From an uncultured Candidatus Saccharibacteria bacterium (lineage in GTDB: Bacteria; Patescibacteriota; Saccharimonadia; Saccharimonadales; Saccharimonadaceae): 64,000 nucleotides of DNA. Positions 23,051 through 32,519 of the stretch are shown here, piece by piece. Location of the stretch: positions 21,383-85,382 of the forward strand of contig CAMVRN010000003.1 in NCBI GenBank assembly GCA_947169915.1, written 5' to 3'. The stretch's first letter is position 1. Every line of letters begins with the position of its first letter. The position numbers and the translations under genes were made by a program. The notes beneath the pieces were generated by a model. It worked only from the letters and a program-made list of their open reading frames with translations, was not told where the DNA came from and made no database searches.

Positions 23051-25933
23051 TTAGAGATATTTAGCGAGGTACTTTCCAGTTGGCGTGGCTTTGGATTTTG
23101 CGAGGTCCTCTGGGGTTCCTTCGGCGATAACTGTGCCTCCGCCTTGCCCGCCTTCTGGGCCCATGTCGATAATCCAATCGGCTGATTTAATGACATGGAG
23201 ATTATGTTCGATGATAATCATTGAATTTCCGCCAGCAACAAGTTTACCGAGGATTGCTAGAAGGCGTTTGACGTCGTCGGTATGAAGACCCGTGGTTGGT
23301 TCATCAAGAATATAGAGAGTTTTTCCTGTACTTCGTCTTGAGAGTTCCGTTGCAAGTTTGATGCGTTGTGCTTCACCACCAGAGAATGTTGTGGCTGGTT
23401 GTCCGAGACGGATATAGCCTAAGCCTACTTCTTGGAGAGTAAGTAGCTTGTTGTGAATGGCGGGGATGTTTTTGAAGAATTCGACAGCTTCGTCTATAGT
23501 CATGTCAAGAACTTGGGAAATGTCCTTCCCTTTATACTTAATTTCGAGAGCTTCGTGATTATAGCGACGACCGTGACAAGCTGGACAGGTTACGTAGACA
23601 TCTGGTAGGAAGTGCATTTCGATTTTATTCACGCCGTCACCTTGGCAAGCTTCGCAGCGTCCGCCTTTGACATTAAATGAAAAGCGTCCAGATTTATAGC
23701 CTCTGATTTCGGATTCTGGTTGTGCGGCGAAGAGGTCGCGAATAGCGGTAAAAACGCCAGTATAGGTGGCTGGGTTAGAGCGAGGGGTGCGACCAATTGG
23801 TGATTGGTCGACGATTACTACTTTGTCGAGGTTTTCGATGCCGTCGATGCGGTCGTGAAGGCCGGCGACGGTTTGAGCGCGATTGAGACGAGCCTGGAGC
23901 TCTTTTGCTAGAATCTCATTTACAAGGGTTGATTTACCAGAGCCAGAAACGCCAGAAACGACGGTCATCACGCCTAACGGGAATTTTACATCGATGTTTT
24001 TGAGATTGTTTTCGCGTGCACCAACAACGGTGAGATATTTATCTTTTTTCGGTTTTCTACGGGTTTTTGGAGTGTCGATTTTTAGCTCTCCACTGAGGTA
24101 TTTACCGGTTAGAGAGTCTTTGTTTTTCATGATTTCCTCTGGAGTTCCGCAGGCGACCAAGCGTCCACCTTTTGCTCCGGCAGCTGGACCGATATCGATA
24201 ATATAATCGCTAGAGAGCATGGTGTCTTCGTCGTGCTCGACGACCAGAACGGTGTTTTTTAGGTCGCGAAGATGTTTCAAGGTTGCGATAAGCTTGTCGT
24301 TGTCACATTGGTGCAAGCCGATAGACGGTTCGTCAAGAACATAGAGGACGCCTTGCAGACCAGAGCCGATTTGTGTGGCTAGACGAATACGTTGCGCTTC
24401 ACCACCAGAGAGGGTGTTAGCAGCGCGTCCGAGCTCCATATAGCCAAGACCGACATCTTGCATGAATTGGATGCGTTCACGGATTTCTTTCAAAATTGGG
24501 TCGGCGATTAGATGTTCTGCTTCGGTGAATTGTAGGTCAGAGTTGAGAATCTTTAAGGTGGAGTCGACATCAAGGCTGCACATATCGACGATATTTAAGT
24601 CGTGAATTGTTACGGCAAGAACGGCAGGCTTTAACCTTGCGCCATGGCAGGCCTGGCACTCGTGAACACGCATGAATCTTTCGATATCGTGCTTGATGAA
24701 TTCTGAGACATCTGGGTTATTGTAGCGTCGCTCGAGGTTAGGAATAACGCCTTCGTAAGTCGTTTCGTATGCGGTTCCAGCTGCAAATTTTCCCCGACCG
24801 CTGACAGTAACTTTATATTTGTCGGCGCCTGTACCATAGAGAATCTTTTGGATAGCTTCTTCTGGAAGCTCGCGAATTGGTACGTGAATCGAGAAGCCAT
24901 GACGTTCGCCAACGCTTGCGAGGCGTTTTAGCCAGTATGAATCATAAGAAATACGATTAAATGGACGAATACCACCTTCGGCAATTGTGAGATTTGGGTT
25001 TAGAACTAGTTTTGGGTCAATTTCCATACGGATACCAAGACCGGTACAGATTGGACAGGCTCCTTCTGGGGCGTTGAACGAGAAAAGACGCGGTTCAAGC
25101 TCTGGAATAAGTTCATCTGGATGGAGCGGACAGGCATAACGTTGAGAGAACGTAATAACGTTTGAGTCGGCGTTGCCTTTTATGCCTTTATCGGAAATTG
25201 AGGCAGAATTGTCAGTAATTTTTAGGAGTTTAATAATTCCTTGACCGAGGTCGAGTGCTTGTTCGATTGAGCCAGAAATGCGAGATTGAATGTCTGGCGA
25301 AAGAATAAAACGGTCAACGACTAGTTCGATGTCATGGCGTTCTTGTTTTTCTAGTTCCGGGAACTCGTCTAGTGCATAGACGATTCCGTCTACGCGGACG
25401 CGCGAGAAACCTTTTGAAATGTATTGGTCTGGAATGTGTTGAAACTCGCCTTTCTTTTGCGAGACAAGTGGGGCGAGGAGCATGAGTTTGCTCCCAAGCG
25501 GTAGTTTCATAACTTCATTCACGATGTCTTCGACACTACGGCGAGAGACTTCACGATGACAGATTGGGCAGTGAGGAACGCCAACGCGAGCGAAAAGAAG
25601 ACGGAGATAATCATAAACTTCCGTTACGGTTGCAACGGTTGAGCGAGGGTTCCGGCTAGTCGATTTTTGGTCGATAGAGATGGCAGGAGAAAGACCAGTG
25701 ATTGAATCGCAATCTGGCTTATCCATAACGCCTAGGAACATACGAGCATAGGAAGAGAGGGATTCTACATAGCGACGTTGACCTTCGGCATAAATCGTAT
25801 CAAAAGCTAGACTAGATTTTCCGGAGCCGGATAAACCTGTAATAACAACGAGCTTATCTCTTGGGATATCGACGTTGATGTTTTTAAGATTATGTTGGCG
25901 TGCGCCACGTATTTTAATATAGTTCTCTTCCAT
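23051..25933 (-). CDS. uvrA: Excinuclease ABC subunit A
   Basis: 960-residue damage-recognition ATPase of nucleotide excision repair. It has two ABC modules: Walker [17 protein letters not shown] near residue 35 and [16 protein letters not shown] near residue 655. ABC signatures are [12 protein letters not shown] and [12 protein letters not shown], with Walker [11 protein letters not shown] and [10 protein letters not shown]. Zinc modules are CPIC...[12 protein letters not shown] and CEACQGDG...[10 protein letters not shown]. The DNA-binding insertion between them is full length. TATAAT (25944-25949, with upstream TGC) stands ten bases before ATG with no Shine-Dalgarno, so the leader is at most a few bases. 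Confidence 0.97.
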   Translation of the reverse strand: MEENYIKIRGARQHNLKNINVDIPRDKLVVITGLSGSGKSSLAFDTIYAEGQRRYVESLSSYARMFLGVMDKPDCDSITGLSPAISIDQKSTSRNPRSTVATVTEVYDYLRLLFARVGVPHCPICHREVSRRSVEDIVNEVMKLPLGSKLMLLAPLVSQKKGEFQHIPDQYISKGFSRVRVDGIVYALDEFPELEKQERHDIELVVDRFILSPDIQSRISGSIEQALDLGQGIIKLLKITDNSASISDKGIKGNADSNVITFSQRYACPLHPDELIPELEPRLFSFNAPEGACPICTGLGIRMEIDPKLVLNPNLTIAEGGIRPFNRISYDSYWLKRLASVGERHGFSIHVPIRELPEEAIQKILYGTGADKYKVTVSGRGKFAAGTAYETTYEGVIPNLERRYNNPDVSEFIKHDIERFMRVHECQACHGARLKPAVLAVTIHDLNIVDMCSLDVDSTLKILNSDLQFTEAEHLIADPILKEIRERIQFMQDVGLGYMELGRAANTLSGGEAQRIRLATQIGSGLQGVLYVLDEPSIGLHQCDNDKLIATLKHLRDLKNTVLVVEHDEDTMLSSDYIIDIGPAAGAKGGRLVACGTPEEIMKNKDSLTGKYLSGELKIDTPKTRRKPKKDKYLTVVGARENNLKNIDVKFPLGVMTVVSGVSGSGKSTLVNEILAKELQARLNRAQTVAGLHDRIDGIENLDKVVIVDQSPIGRTPRSNPATYTGVFTAIRDLFAAQPESEIRGYKSGRFSFNVKGGRCEACQGDGVNKIEMHFLPDVYVTCPACHGRRYNHEALEIKYKGKDISQVLDMTIDEAVEFFKNIPAIHNKLLTLQEVGLGYIRLGQPATTFSGGEAQRIKLATELSRRSTGKTLYILDEPTTGLHTDDVKRLLAILGKLVAGGNSMIIIEHNLHVIKSADWIIDMGPEGGQGGGTVIAEGTPEDLAKSKATPTGKYLAKYL

Positions 25934-25991
25934 AAACTGGTATATTATAGCACTTTTTAGCGTTTTTTTCTATACCGCTAGTGCGTTGGCG

Positions 25992-26255
25992 TTAACGGCG
26001 GAAAAGGCTGCGACGACGTGGCTCTGGTTGAGTGCCGTTTAGTTGCGCAACTTTGTTTGCTACGGTACTATTGAGGGTATTTAAAGCCGAGTCTGCATTT
26101 GCGTTGGCGCGGTCGAGCTGAGCTTGCATTTCGCGAAGATGGTCCAAGGTTTTTTGACCTGTGATTTGTGCTTCGTTACGTGGAAAAGGAACGCGTTCGA
26201 CTTGTCCTAGTTGTTCCCTCCCGCTCGCATACTGTAAATTATTAAAATTAACCAT
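25992..26255 (-). CDS. Small Gln/Asn-rich helical protein, 87 residues
   Basis: No family recognised. The start at 26255 (MVNFNNLQYASGREQ) is chosen because TAGAAT with upstream TGA (26263-26268) ends seven bases before it; longer frames run through the promoter and the next gene's terminator. The middle is one amphipathic helix (KTLDHLREMQAQLDRANANADSALNTL) and the end is basic (PEPRRRSLFRR), so nucleic acid or membrane contact is possible. No signal peptide. Confidence 0.6.
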   Translation of the reverse strand: MVNFNNLQYASGREQLGQVERVPFPRNEAQITGQKTLDHLREMQAQLDRANANADSALNTLNSTVANKVAQLNGTQPEPRRRSLFRR

Positions 26256-26290
26256 TATCTTCATTCTATCATATTTTTTAAAAAGAAAAG

Positions 26291-26309
26291 AAGCCCCATG
26301 CGGGGGCTT
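26291..26309 (-). terminator. Terminator of the 64-residue membrane-protein gene
   Basis: AAGCCCC / GGGGCTT with a 5-base loop, followed on the reverse strand by CTTTTCTTTTT. Confidence 0.82.
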
Positions 26310-26313
26310 TGAG

Positions 26314-26508
26314 TTAATTGGAGCCATTGTCGAATGAGAGGTCATTGATGTAATGAAGATATGAATTCATGATAGTAAGTAAGGCAATTAGTCCGAAGAT
26401 GAGACAGTTTGAAGTATTAGCCGCTGACGCGTTGATGCCTACCATGACGCAACTCATGACAATGATTAAAATTCTGGTCCAGAAAGTAAAATGCCTGGTG
26501 AACTTTGC
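26314..26508 (-). CDS. Small two-helix membrane protein, 64 residues
   Basis: No family recognised. Two hydrophobic helices (about 10-30, WTRILIIVMSCVMVGINA, and 36-54, CLIFGLIALLTIMNSYL) with short polar ends. The TTG at 26508 is the likely start: AAAGGAG lies eight bases upstream. An earlier in-frame TTG would start inside that ribosome site. Own promoter with a dyad around the -10, and own terminator. Its shape would fit a small immunity, toxin or accessory membrane peptide, but nothing supports a specific role. Confidence 0.55.
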   Translation of the reverse strand, partial: AKFTRHFTFWTRILIIVMSCVMVGINASAANTSNCLIFGLIALLTIMNSYLHYINDLSFDNGSN

Positions 26509-26548
26509 CAAAATAATCACTCCTTTCAAAAGAACTACAAAAATGCGC

Positions 26549-26579
26549 TCACATATTATAACATATATAGTATATGTGA
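26549..26579 (-). promoter_or_regulatory. Promoter with flanking inverted repeat for the 64-residue gene
   Basis: -10 TATAAT at 26555-26560 with upstream TGT. The 8-base arms TCACATAT (26549-26556) and ATATGTGA (26572-26579) flank and overlap the -10 and the spacer, the place for a repressor site. Confidence 0.45.
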
Positions 26580-26584
26580 TAAAA

Positions 26585-27991
26585 CTAATAATCTGTTTCG
26601 CTAAGTGATTGATACCAAAGATATAGCTCGTCGAGGATGAAATCGTCTGCGCCTTCTTCTTTCTTCTTTTGAAGCTCGGCGAGAAATGGCGCTGATTGAC
26701 GAGTTAAGCGGTCGGTGCGATATTTATTCCATTTTGCTTGTTCGGCTTCGGTGAGTGAAGTAGGGAAATTTTTAGCCTTATAATGCAAAAGCAGTTCTCC
26801 GAGTCTTTCATCAGTAAAGATTGGATGATAATCAGCCATTGAGTTCTCATCCTTTTTTCTGATTGTTGAAAAATGACGTTTGTCATTGTCGGGGACAAAT
26901 CCGTCATAAAGTGACCCTTCCGCATCGGGAGCTGGTTTGTTGTATGTTTTTTCGTCGAATTCTTTTTTAATGCGTGTGATGATTTCTGGGTGGTTGTTTA
27001 GCGATTCGAGATTCTTTTTGATAGTATCTTTAGAAAGTTCAACTTTTTTCCACCCCGATTCTTTGTCGAGTACACCAAGTGGCGCAACAGCTGGACAACG
27101 GTTGAAGGCAAAATCTTTAAAAGCTGGATAAAAGAGACTGCTGTATCTTGTATCCTTATCTTTCAGAGCCTCTGGTTTGTTTTTCTTAATATCTGTAAGT
27201 TTTTCGTCGAGATTGACGCGGAGGTCAAAGACGACGATTTGGTCGTTTTTGGTTGAAAAAACTGGAACTGCAACGGTTGTGAAACTATGGTTTGAGCCAT
27301 AACGTCCAGACGAGTAGACAAATGGCTCAGGGGAGTCTGGATTGATAAGTCTTTTTACTTCTCTTTTGTCGCGCATCTTAAGAAGATATTTATAAAGATG
27401 TGGTTGCTTATCCCGGATAAGACGAGTGACGTCAATTAGGGCATTGACATCTGACAATGCATCATGTGCAGACTCGTGAGATATTCCGTTCTCTTTCGTG
27501 ATTAGCTCGAGTCGATTGGTTGGTTTTCCCTCATCTGTGACTGGCCAGTTAATTCCTTCTGGACGGAGAGCCCTTGTCATGCGAACAACGTCTAGCATAT
27601 CCCAACGCGAACGTCCGTCTTTCCATTGCCATTCATACGGGTCGTAAAAGTTTCTCCAGAAAAGGTGTTGAATAAATTTGTCGTCGAATCGGTTCGAGTT
27701 GAAGCCAAGAATTATCGTATCTGGCGTAAAGATTTCTTCGTGAAGAATTCTAGCCAATTCGCGTTCGGAGATGCCATCCTCCCGGGTTTTTTGCGGAGTA
27801 ATTTTGGTCGTTAAAATAGCGGATGGCGACGGGAGTGTGTCGTCTTCTAATCGAACAAGGATATTGACGGGGTTTTCAATCGGCTCGAGATTTAAGTTCG
27901 TGCGTTGTCCGGCGAACTGCATAATGCGGTCGTCTGAACCAGATAACCCAGATGTTTCTAGGTCATAGAAGAAGAATGTTGGCTCTGCCAC
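26585..27991 (-). CDS. sbcB: Exodeoxyribonuclease I
   Basis: 468-residue 3'-5' single-strand DNA exonuclease of the DEDDh superfamily, used in recombination and repair. Motif I is FYDLETSGLSGSDDRIMQFA (8-27), motif II lies around LGFNSNRFDDKFIQHLF, and motif III is SAHDALSDVNALIDVT with the catalytic His and Asp. The ExoI C-terminal region (WHKYL-type PERLGELLLHYKAKNFP equivalent) is present. The start codon is GTG at 27991, with GGAG upstream inside the end of the FKBP gene, two bases away. Last gene of the pheS-pheT-FKBP-sbcB operon. Confidence 0.93.
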   Translation of the reverse strand: MAEPTFFFYDLETSGLSGSDDRIMQFAGQRTNLNLEPIENPVNILVRLEDDTLPSPSAILTTKITPQKTREDGISERELARILHEEIFTPDTIILGFNSNRFDDKFIQHLFWRNFYDPYEWQWKDGRSRWDMLDVVRMTRALRPEGINWPVTDEGKPTNRLELITKENGISHESAHDALSDVNALIDVTRLIRDKQPHLYKYLLKMRDKREVKRLINPDSPEPFVYSSGRYGSNHSFTTVAVPVFSTKNDQIVVFDLRVNLDEKLTDIKKNKPEALKDKDTRYSSLFYPAFKDFAFNRCPAVAPLGVLDKESGWKKVELSKDTIKKNLESLNNHPEIITRIKKEFDEKTYNKPAPDAEGSLYDGFVPDNDKRHFSTIRKKDENSMADYHPIFTDERLGELLLHYKAKNFPTSLTEAEQAKWNKYRTDRLTRQSAPFLAELQKKKEEGADDFILDELYLWYQSLSETDY

Positions 27992-27992
27992 T

Positions 27993-28733
27993 TTATTCTC
28001 CAGTGACTACTTCGCCGGTTTCGTCGGTGGTTGTGGCGTCAGTTGTTTGGTTTTGCGTGTAAACGCTTGATAGAGCGCTATAAATCTCGTTCAGCTCATT
28101 GTTGAGTGTTTGAAGTTTTTCGCTTTTTTCGATTGCCATAATGATGAATTTGAGCGGAGAGTTTTTACCGCCGCAGACTTCCATATAATCACCATATGCA
28201 AGACTTCCAGGGATTGTGATTTCGCGAACGCCACCAATTTTCATGCCCTCTGCGCCCATATACCAACCTTCAATAAGGGTATTTGGTTGGACGATGATTG
28301 GGGTTTTGAGCGCGGTTGGCTCATCGTAATTATCAAACGAAGAGTCGAAGATAGACTCGTCAGAACACCAACCGATGTAATAGGCTGAGTAGTTAGAGTC
28401 AGAAACCGTGTCACCAGTACCTTCTTTGAGGTCTCTTGAGGTTACACCGTTCGAATTTGCGGTATTTTTGTTATAGCCTTTGACTTCCGAACGATAAGAT
28501 TTTAAATCCTCAAAATATTTGTTGGATAATTCAGCCGCTTCAGCATCGAGTGCTGTGACTTTTTCGTTGTAGGCGTTCTGTAGCTGCTCGATAGTCATCT
28601 TTGAGTAGTTAATATCGCCTTTACCCATGATGATTAATATGTAGGTACCGATAGGTATAAGAATGAATAATGCGGCGATTAGCGCAAAAAGCAAGCGCTG
28701 TTTTCGATTAGGCCTTAAATCTTTCTCTTCCAT
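27993..28733 (-). CDS. Membrane-anchored FKBP-type peptidyl-prolyl isomerase
   Basis: 246 residues. A cytoplasmic N-terminus precedes a membrane helix at about 14-37 and a helical linker (MTIEQLQNAYNEKVTALDAEAAELSNKY). An FKBP domain lies at about 95-205: DLKEGTGDTVSDSNYSAYYIGWCSDESIFDSS, TLIEGWYMGAEGMKIGGVREITIPGSLAYGD and LKFIIMAIE. It would catalyse prolyl isomerisation of exported proteins outside the membrane. Some aromatic active-site positions differ from the canonical family, so chaperone-only action is possible. AAGGAGG precedes ATG. Confidence 0.85.
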   Translation of the reverse strand: MEEKDLRPNRKQRLLFALIAALFILIPIGTYILIIMGKGDINYSKMTIEQLQNAYNEKVTALDAEAAELSNKYFEDLKSYRSEVKGYNKNTANSNGVTSRDLKEGTGDTVSDSNYSAYYIGWCSDESIFDSSFDNYDEPTALKTPIIVQPNTLIEGWYMGAEGMKIGGVREITIPGSLAYGDYMEVCGGKNSPLKFIIMAIEKSEKLQTLNNELNEIYSALSSVYTQNQTTDATTTDETGEVVTGE

Positions 28734-28751
28734 GATACCTCCTTGGGATTA

Positions 28752-31199
28752 CTAGACAACTTCCGCACCGAGCGTCTTGAGATTATTAGTGATTTTTTCT
28801 ATTATACCAGATATTTCTTCTGAGGTTAGTGTTTTTTCTTCGTTAGTGATGTCTAGGTGGAACGAAAGGTTCTTTGTTTTAGACATTGGTTTTTGATAAA
28901 TTGAAGTTGGCTTTAAGACGCAGATTGTATTTTTAATTTCTTTGAACGTGCCTTGAATTCTCGTCTCAACATCGACATACGGAACGGTCTCATTAACGCG
29001 GAGTGTTATGTCGCGAGAAACGGATGGGAATTTGGACAATTTGATTCCGGAGCGTTTGTCGCGATTAATGCTAGTATGTTTTTCGAATGTTTCACCAGAA
29101 ATATCGAGCTCGATTGCGGATATAGTCTCTTCTAGTTTGAAGCGTTTCAAGACGGTAGATTTAATTTCGCCAATGATGCCGATTTGCCTTCCATTTGCAA
29201 CAACTGCTGCAGAATGGAATGGTTCGAAATAGCTCGATTCCTCAATTGGTTTTAATTGAAGTGATACGCCGAATTGCTTTGAGATTTCTGAAAGAATTCG
29301 TTTGACTTTATAGAAATCACCAAACGCCGTAAGACCGAGATGTGTCTGCAGTTCAGGGACTTTTTCATCACTTAGGCCGAGAGATTTTTTTGTGATTTGG
29401 TTTAGTTCGTACAAAGTAAAATCGGAGAAACTGGCTTTTTTATTCTCCCGAATCTTGTCGAGTAATGATGGGACTAGGCTTTGTCGGAAGCATTCTAACT
29501 CTGGAGAAATAGAATTGGCAATTTGGTACGAATCCTCTGGACTCTCATTAACCTTTTCTTGAAGCGCTTTTGATACGAATGAATAAGTTAGGACTTCGTT
29601 TGCGCCGAGTTGGTCGGAAAGTATTTCTCTGAAACGAGTTTTGACTAGAAGCATAGAATCGACTTCAGGACAGACAAATGGTCGCATAGGATATTCGAGC
29701 GGAAGATTATCGAAGCCTAGAAGGCGTCCGACTTCTTCAATGATATCTTCTTTGATGTGGATATCAGTACGCCAGAGCGGTGCGGAAACAGTAAGAGTGC
29801 TATCCTCGATTTCGACTTTGAAGCCCGTATTTTCTAGCGTAGCCGCGATTAGCTCTTTGGAATAATCTGAACCAAGAAGGTCGTTAATGTCTTTAACGGT
29901 AAGGGTGACGACTTCCTTCTTTAGTGGAGTGGTGTACTTTCGACCGAATGATTCAACCTTTCCGTCTTCAGAAACGTTGGCAATTTCTTGCGCAACGGCA
30001 AGTAAAACTCGTTCGCAGTTTACGGCAGGTTGGCCTTTCGTAAATCTTGTGATGGCTTCCGAGAAAATACCGTGAGCCATTTGGGTCTTACGAAGATTGT
30101 AAAGCGAGAAGGTAGCGGACTCGAGCAATACGCGTTTTGTGGATTCGTCAATCTTCGTTGATTCCCCGCCCATTGCACCAGCCAAGGCCACTGGTTTGTC
30201 GTTAGAACAGATTACGATGTCTGTAGGCACGAGGGAAATTTCTTTACCATCAAGAAGTACAAGTTTTTCATCGGCACGAGCAAGACGGACGCCGATTTTC
30301 GGTTCGCTTGTATTCCCGACTGCAAGAAACTTGTCATAATCAAAAGCGTGGAGTGGTTGACCGGTTAGGAGCATATATTCGTTAGTCAAATCAACGATGT
30401 TGGAGATTGAATGCATACCGGATTTTGCAAGGAAGGCTACATGTCTATCAAAATATGGTTGTTTTGCAAGTGGGTTTTTTAGATTAATAATTGCATATGT
30501 GTAACAAGGACAGATCTCTGGAGATTCGATATAAATATCTTCATCTTTTAGCCAAGCATCTGCTTGTGGAAGACCTGGAGCGCGGAATGACTGACCTAGA
30601 ATACCAGCAACTTCGCGAGCGAAACCGAAGATACCGAAGCAATCTGGGCGGTGAGTTAAAGATTTGTTTTCGACTTCGATGATTTTGTCATTAAGGTCGA
30701 GAACGTCCGCAAGAAGGTCGCCAGGTTTGGCGGTTTCTGGGTCGAGAGAAATAATGCCTTCGTGGTCTTCTCCAAGTGCGAGTTCGTCCGCGGCGGCAAG
30801 CATGCCAAAGCTTGTAAATCCTCGAAGTGGGCGGGCGGAAATTTCGAAAGGTTCTGCAGTGCCGTAGGTTGAAGGAACGATTGCGCCTGGTGCAATCCAT
30901 GCGGCTAGCATTCCTTTTTTGACGTTCGGGGCGCCACAGACAACTTGAATAAAGCCATCGTGTTCTGGGTCGACTTCAGTGTTTAGCGTTTTGCCGGCGT
31001 CGATTTTGCAAAGATGGAGATGAGTTCCTTCAATAGGTTCGGCTGAGGTAACTTTCACTACGTAAATTTTTTTGTATTTTGGAGTAAGGTCTTCAACACC
31101 TTCAATCTCGACAAGTCTTGAGCCGATGAGCTTGAATAATTCTTCGTCGGAGATTTTAATATTTACGAGTTGTTTGAGTTCGTTTAGAGATATTAACAT
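28752..31199 (-). CDS. pheT: Phenylalanine--tRNA ligase beta subunit
   Basis: 815-residue beta subunit of the heterotetrameric class II PheRS. It has an N-terminal tRNA-binding OB domain at about 42-160 (YVVKVTSAEPIEGTHLHLCKID...), the B3/B4 editing region around 210-400 (ISNIVDLTNEYMLLTGQPLHAFDYDK), the B5 domain near 405-475, the catalytic-like core, and a C-terminal FDX-ACB anticodon-binding domain (KLSKFPSVSRDITLRVNE). GGAG lies ten bases before ATG, directly after pheS. Confidence 0.97.
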   Translation of the reverse strand: MLISLNELKQLVNIKISDEELFKLIGSRLVEIEGVEDLTPKYKKIYVVKVTSAEPIEGTHLHLCKIDAGKTLNTEVDPEHDGFIQVVCGAPNVKKGMLAAWIAPGAIVPSTYGTAEPFEISARPLRGFTSFGMLAAADELALGEDHEGIISLDPETAKPGDLLADVLDLNDKIIEVENKSLTHRPDCFGIFGFAREVAGILGQSFRAPGLPQADAWLKDEDIYIESPEICPCYTYAIINLKNPLAKQPYFDRHVAFLAKSGMHSISNIVDLTNEYMLLTGQPLHAFDYDKFLAVGNTSEPKIGVRLARADEKLVLLDGKEISLVPTDIVICSNDKPVALAGAMGGESTKIDESTKRVLLESATFSLYNLRKTQMAHGIFSEAITRFTKGQPAVNCERVLLAVAQEIANVSEDGKVESFGRKYTTPLKKEVVTLTVKDINDLLGSDYSKELIAATLENTGFKVEIEDSTLTVSAPLWRTDIHIKEDIIEEVGRLLGFDNLPLEYPMRPFVCPEVDSMLLVKTRFREILSDQLGANEVLTYSFVSKALQEKVNESPEDSYQIANSISPELECFRQSLVPSLLDKIRENKKASFSDFTLYELNQITKKSLGLSDEKVPELQTHLGLTAFGDFYKVKRILSEISKQFGVSLQLKPIEESSYFEPFHSAAVVANGRQIGIIGEIKSTVLKRFKLEETISAIELDISGETFEKHTSINRDKRSGIKLSKFPSVSRDITLRVNETVPYVDVETRIQGTFKEIKNTICVLKPTSIYQKPMSKTKNLSFHLDITNEEKTLTSEEISGIIEKITNNLKTLGAEVV

Positions 31200-31201
31200 A
31201 A

Positions 31202-32149
31202 TTAAAACTCCTTCAAAAATTCAAGTTTGCCAGATTCGAAGTAGCGCACATCATTAATTCCGTACTTAAGCATGACTAGGCGGTCAATACCTCCTCCCCA
31301 AGCAAAGCCTTTGTAGACTTCTGGGTCGATGCCGGCTGTTTTTAGGACGTTTGGATGAATCATGCCACAACCACCCATTTCGAGCCAACCGTCTCCTTTT
31401 CCGCCGAGAGAAGCGGGTTTTTCGATTTGGAACTCTAACGATGGTTCGGTGAATGGGAAAAACCCTGGTTGAGTTTTAATGTTGAGAGTTTGTCCGTAAT
31501 AAGTTTCGAAGAAGTTTTTCCATGTAGCGAGAAGTTGACCGAGAGTAGCGGTCTTTGATACGAACACGCCTTCGCATTGGTAAAATGTATGCTCGTGTGT
31601 TGCGTCGACGTCTTCGTTTCTAAAAACGCGTCCTGGAACAACAACTGCAATTTGCCCGTATTTTTCGAGATGGTCACGGAAACGAGTGAGCGCGCGGTAT
31701 TGCATTGTGGAGGTGTGTGCAGGTGGGATAAAGCCTTCGGTCGTGCGGAAGGTGTCATATCCGTCGCGAGCAGGGTGTCCCGCCGGGAAGTTGAGGGAGT
31801 CGAACATGTGAAACTCATCATCAAGCTGGCGCGCTTCGATGACATTGAAACCCATTTGACGATAGATTTCTGCAACGTGGTCTAGCTCAACGGTAAGAGG
31901 GTGTTTTGTTCCCGTTGCTTCTGTAAAAGGTTTTGCGTTCTCTGCAAATGGGGCGGTGATATCGATTGGGCTAACCTTGGCCGAAGATGCTTCTTCCTCA
32001 AGGGCTTTTATGCGAGCGAGCAGCTCTTGCTTTCGGCGATTGACTTGCTCACCAAAGGCTTTACGCTCACTCTCGCGTAAGGTTTTGATTTTTGCATATT
32101 CTTGCCCGAGGTTTTTTAACTCGAGCTTTAATTCTTCTAGCTTGGACAT
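31202..32149 (-). CDS. pheS: Phenylalanine--tRNA ligase alpha subunit
   Basis: 315 residues, slightly short for the family. An N-terminal coiled coil (1-50) precedes the class II catalytic core: HPLTVELDHVAEIYRQMGF, DTFRTTEGFIPPAHTSTMQYRAL, motif 2 PGRVFRNEDVDATHEHTFYQ, and motif 3 GFAWGGGIDRLVMLKYGI. With PheT it charges tRNA-Phe. TATAAT with upstream TGG (32159-32164) ends nine bases before ATG with no Shine-Dalgarno, so the mRNA is nearly leaderless. First gene of a four-gene operon. Confidence 0.97.
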   Translation of the reverse strand: MSKLEELKLELKNLGQEYAKIKTLRESERKAFGEQVNRRKQELLARIKALEEEASSAKVSPIDITAPFAENAKPFTEATGTKHPLTVELDHVAEIYRQMGFNVIEARQLDDEFHMFDSLNFPAGHPARDGYDTFRTTEGFIPPAHTSTMQYRALTRFRDHLEKYGQIAVVVPGRVFRNEDVDATHEHTFYQCEGVFVSKTATLGQLLATWKNFFETYYGQTLNIKTQPGFFPFTEPSLEFQIEKPASLGGKGDGWLEMGGCGMIHPNVLKTAGIDPEVYKGFAWGGGIDRLVMLKYGINDVRYFESGKLEFLKEF

Positions 32150-32179
32150 ATATGATATATTATACCACCGCTTAACAGA

Positions 32180-32413
32180 TTAGAGAAGAATAATGAAAAC
32201 GAGTGATGCGAGTGCTAGAACGATTAACACAAACCATACCCAGCCAAAGCGCCCGGTCTTTTCGTACTGCTCAAAGTATTCCGAGTCCGCAATAAAATCA
32301 GGGTCTTCACCGTCTGCGATTTGGGTACGTTCGATTTTTTCTTTAAGGTCGGCGTTAATGCGCCTTGATAAGGCCTTGTTGTCGTCTTCGTCTTTGGTGA
32401 CCATTACGCCCAT
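32180..32413 (-). CDS. Small tail-anchored membrane protein, 77 residues
   Basis: No family recognised. A charged N-terminal half (KDEDDNKALSRRINADLKEKIERTQ) is followed by an acidic stretch and one C-terminal hydrophobic helix at about 56-77 (FGWVWFVLIVLALASLVFIILL), so it is probably tail-anchored with the head in the cytoplasm. AAGGAG lies seven bases before ATG, and a TATAAT with upstream TGG is at 32460-32465. It is divergent from the aquaporin-like gene, and the two -10 boxes are only about 20 bases apart. Confidence 0.65.
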   Translation of the reverse strand: MGVMVTKDEDDNKALSRRINADLKEKIERTQIADGEDPDFIADSEYFEQYEKTGRFGWVWFVLIVLALASLVFIILL

Positions 32414-32486
32414 GAATTGGCTCCTTTTTCTTCTTCAATTTTTTGAAATTTGTTAATCTATTATACCACATCGAGTAATTGTATGA

Positions 32487-32492
32487 TATAAT
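32487..32492 (+). promoter_or_regulatory. -10 element of the aquaporin-like gene
   Basis: TATAAT with upstream TGA. The leader of about 20 bases contains TAAGGAGG, so this is a leadered, Shine-Dalgarno start. Confidence 0.65.
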
Positions 32493-32519
32493 GCGGATAA
32501 ATATCATTTAAGGAGGTTT

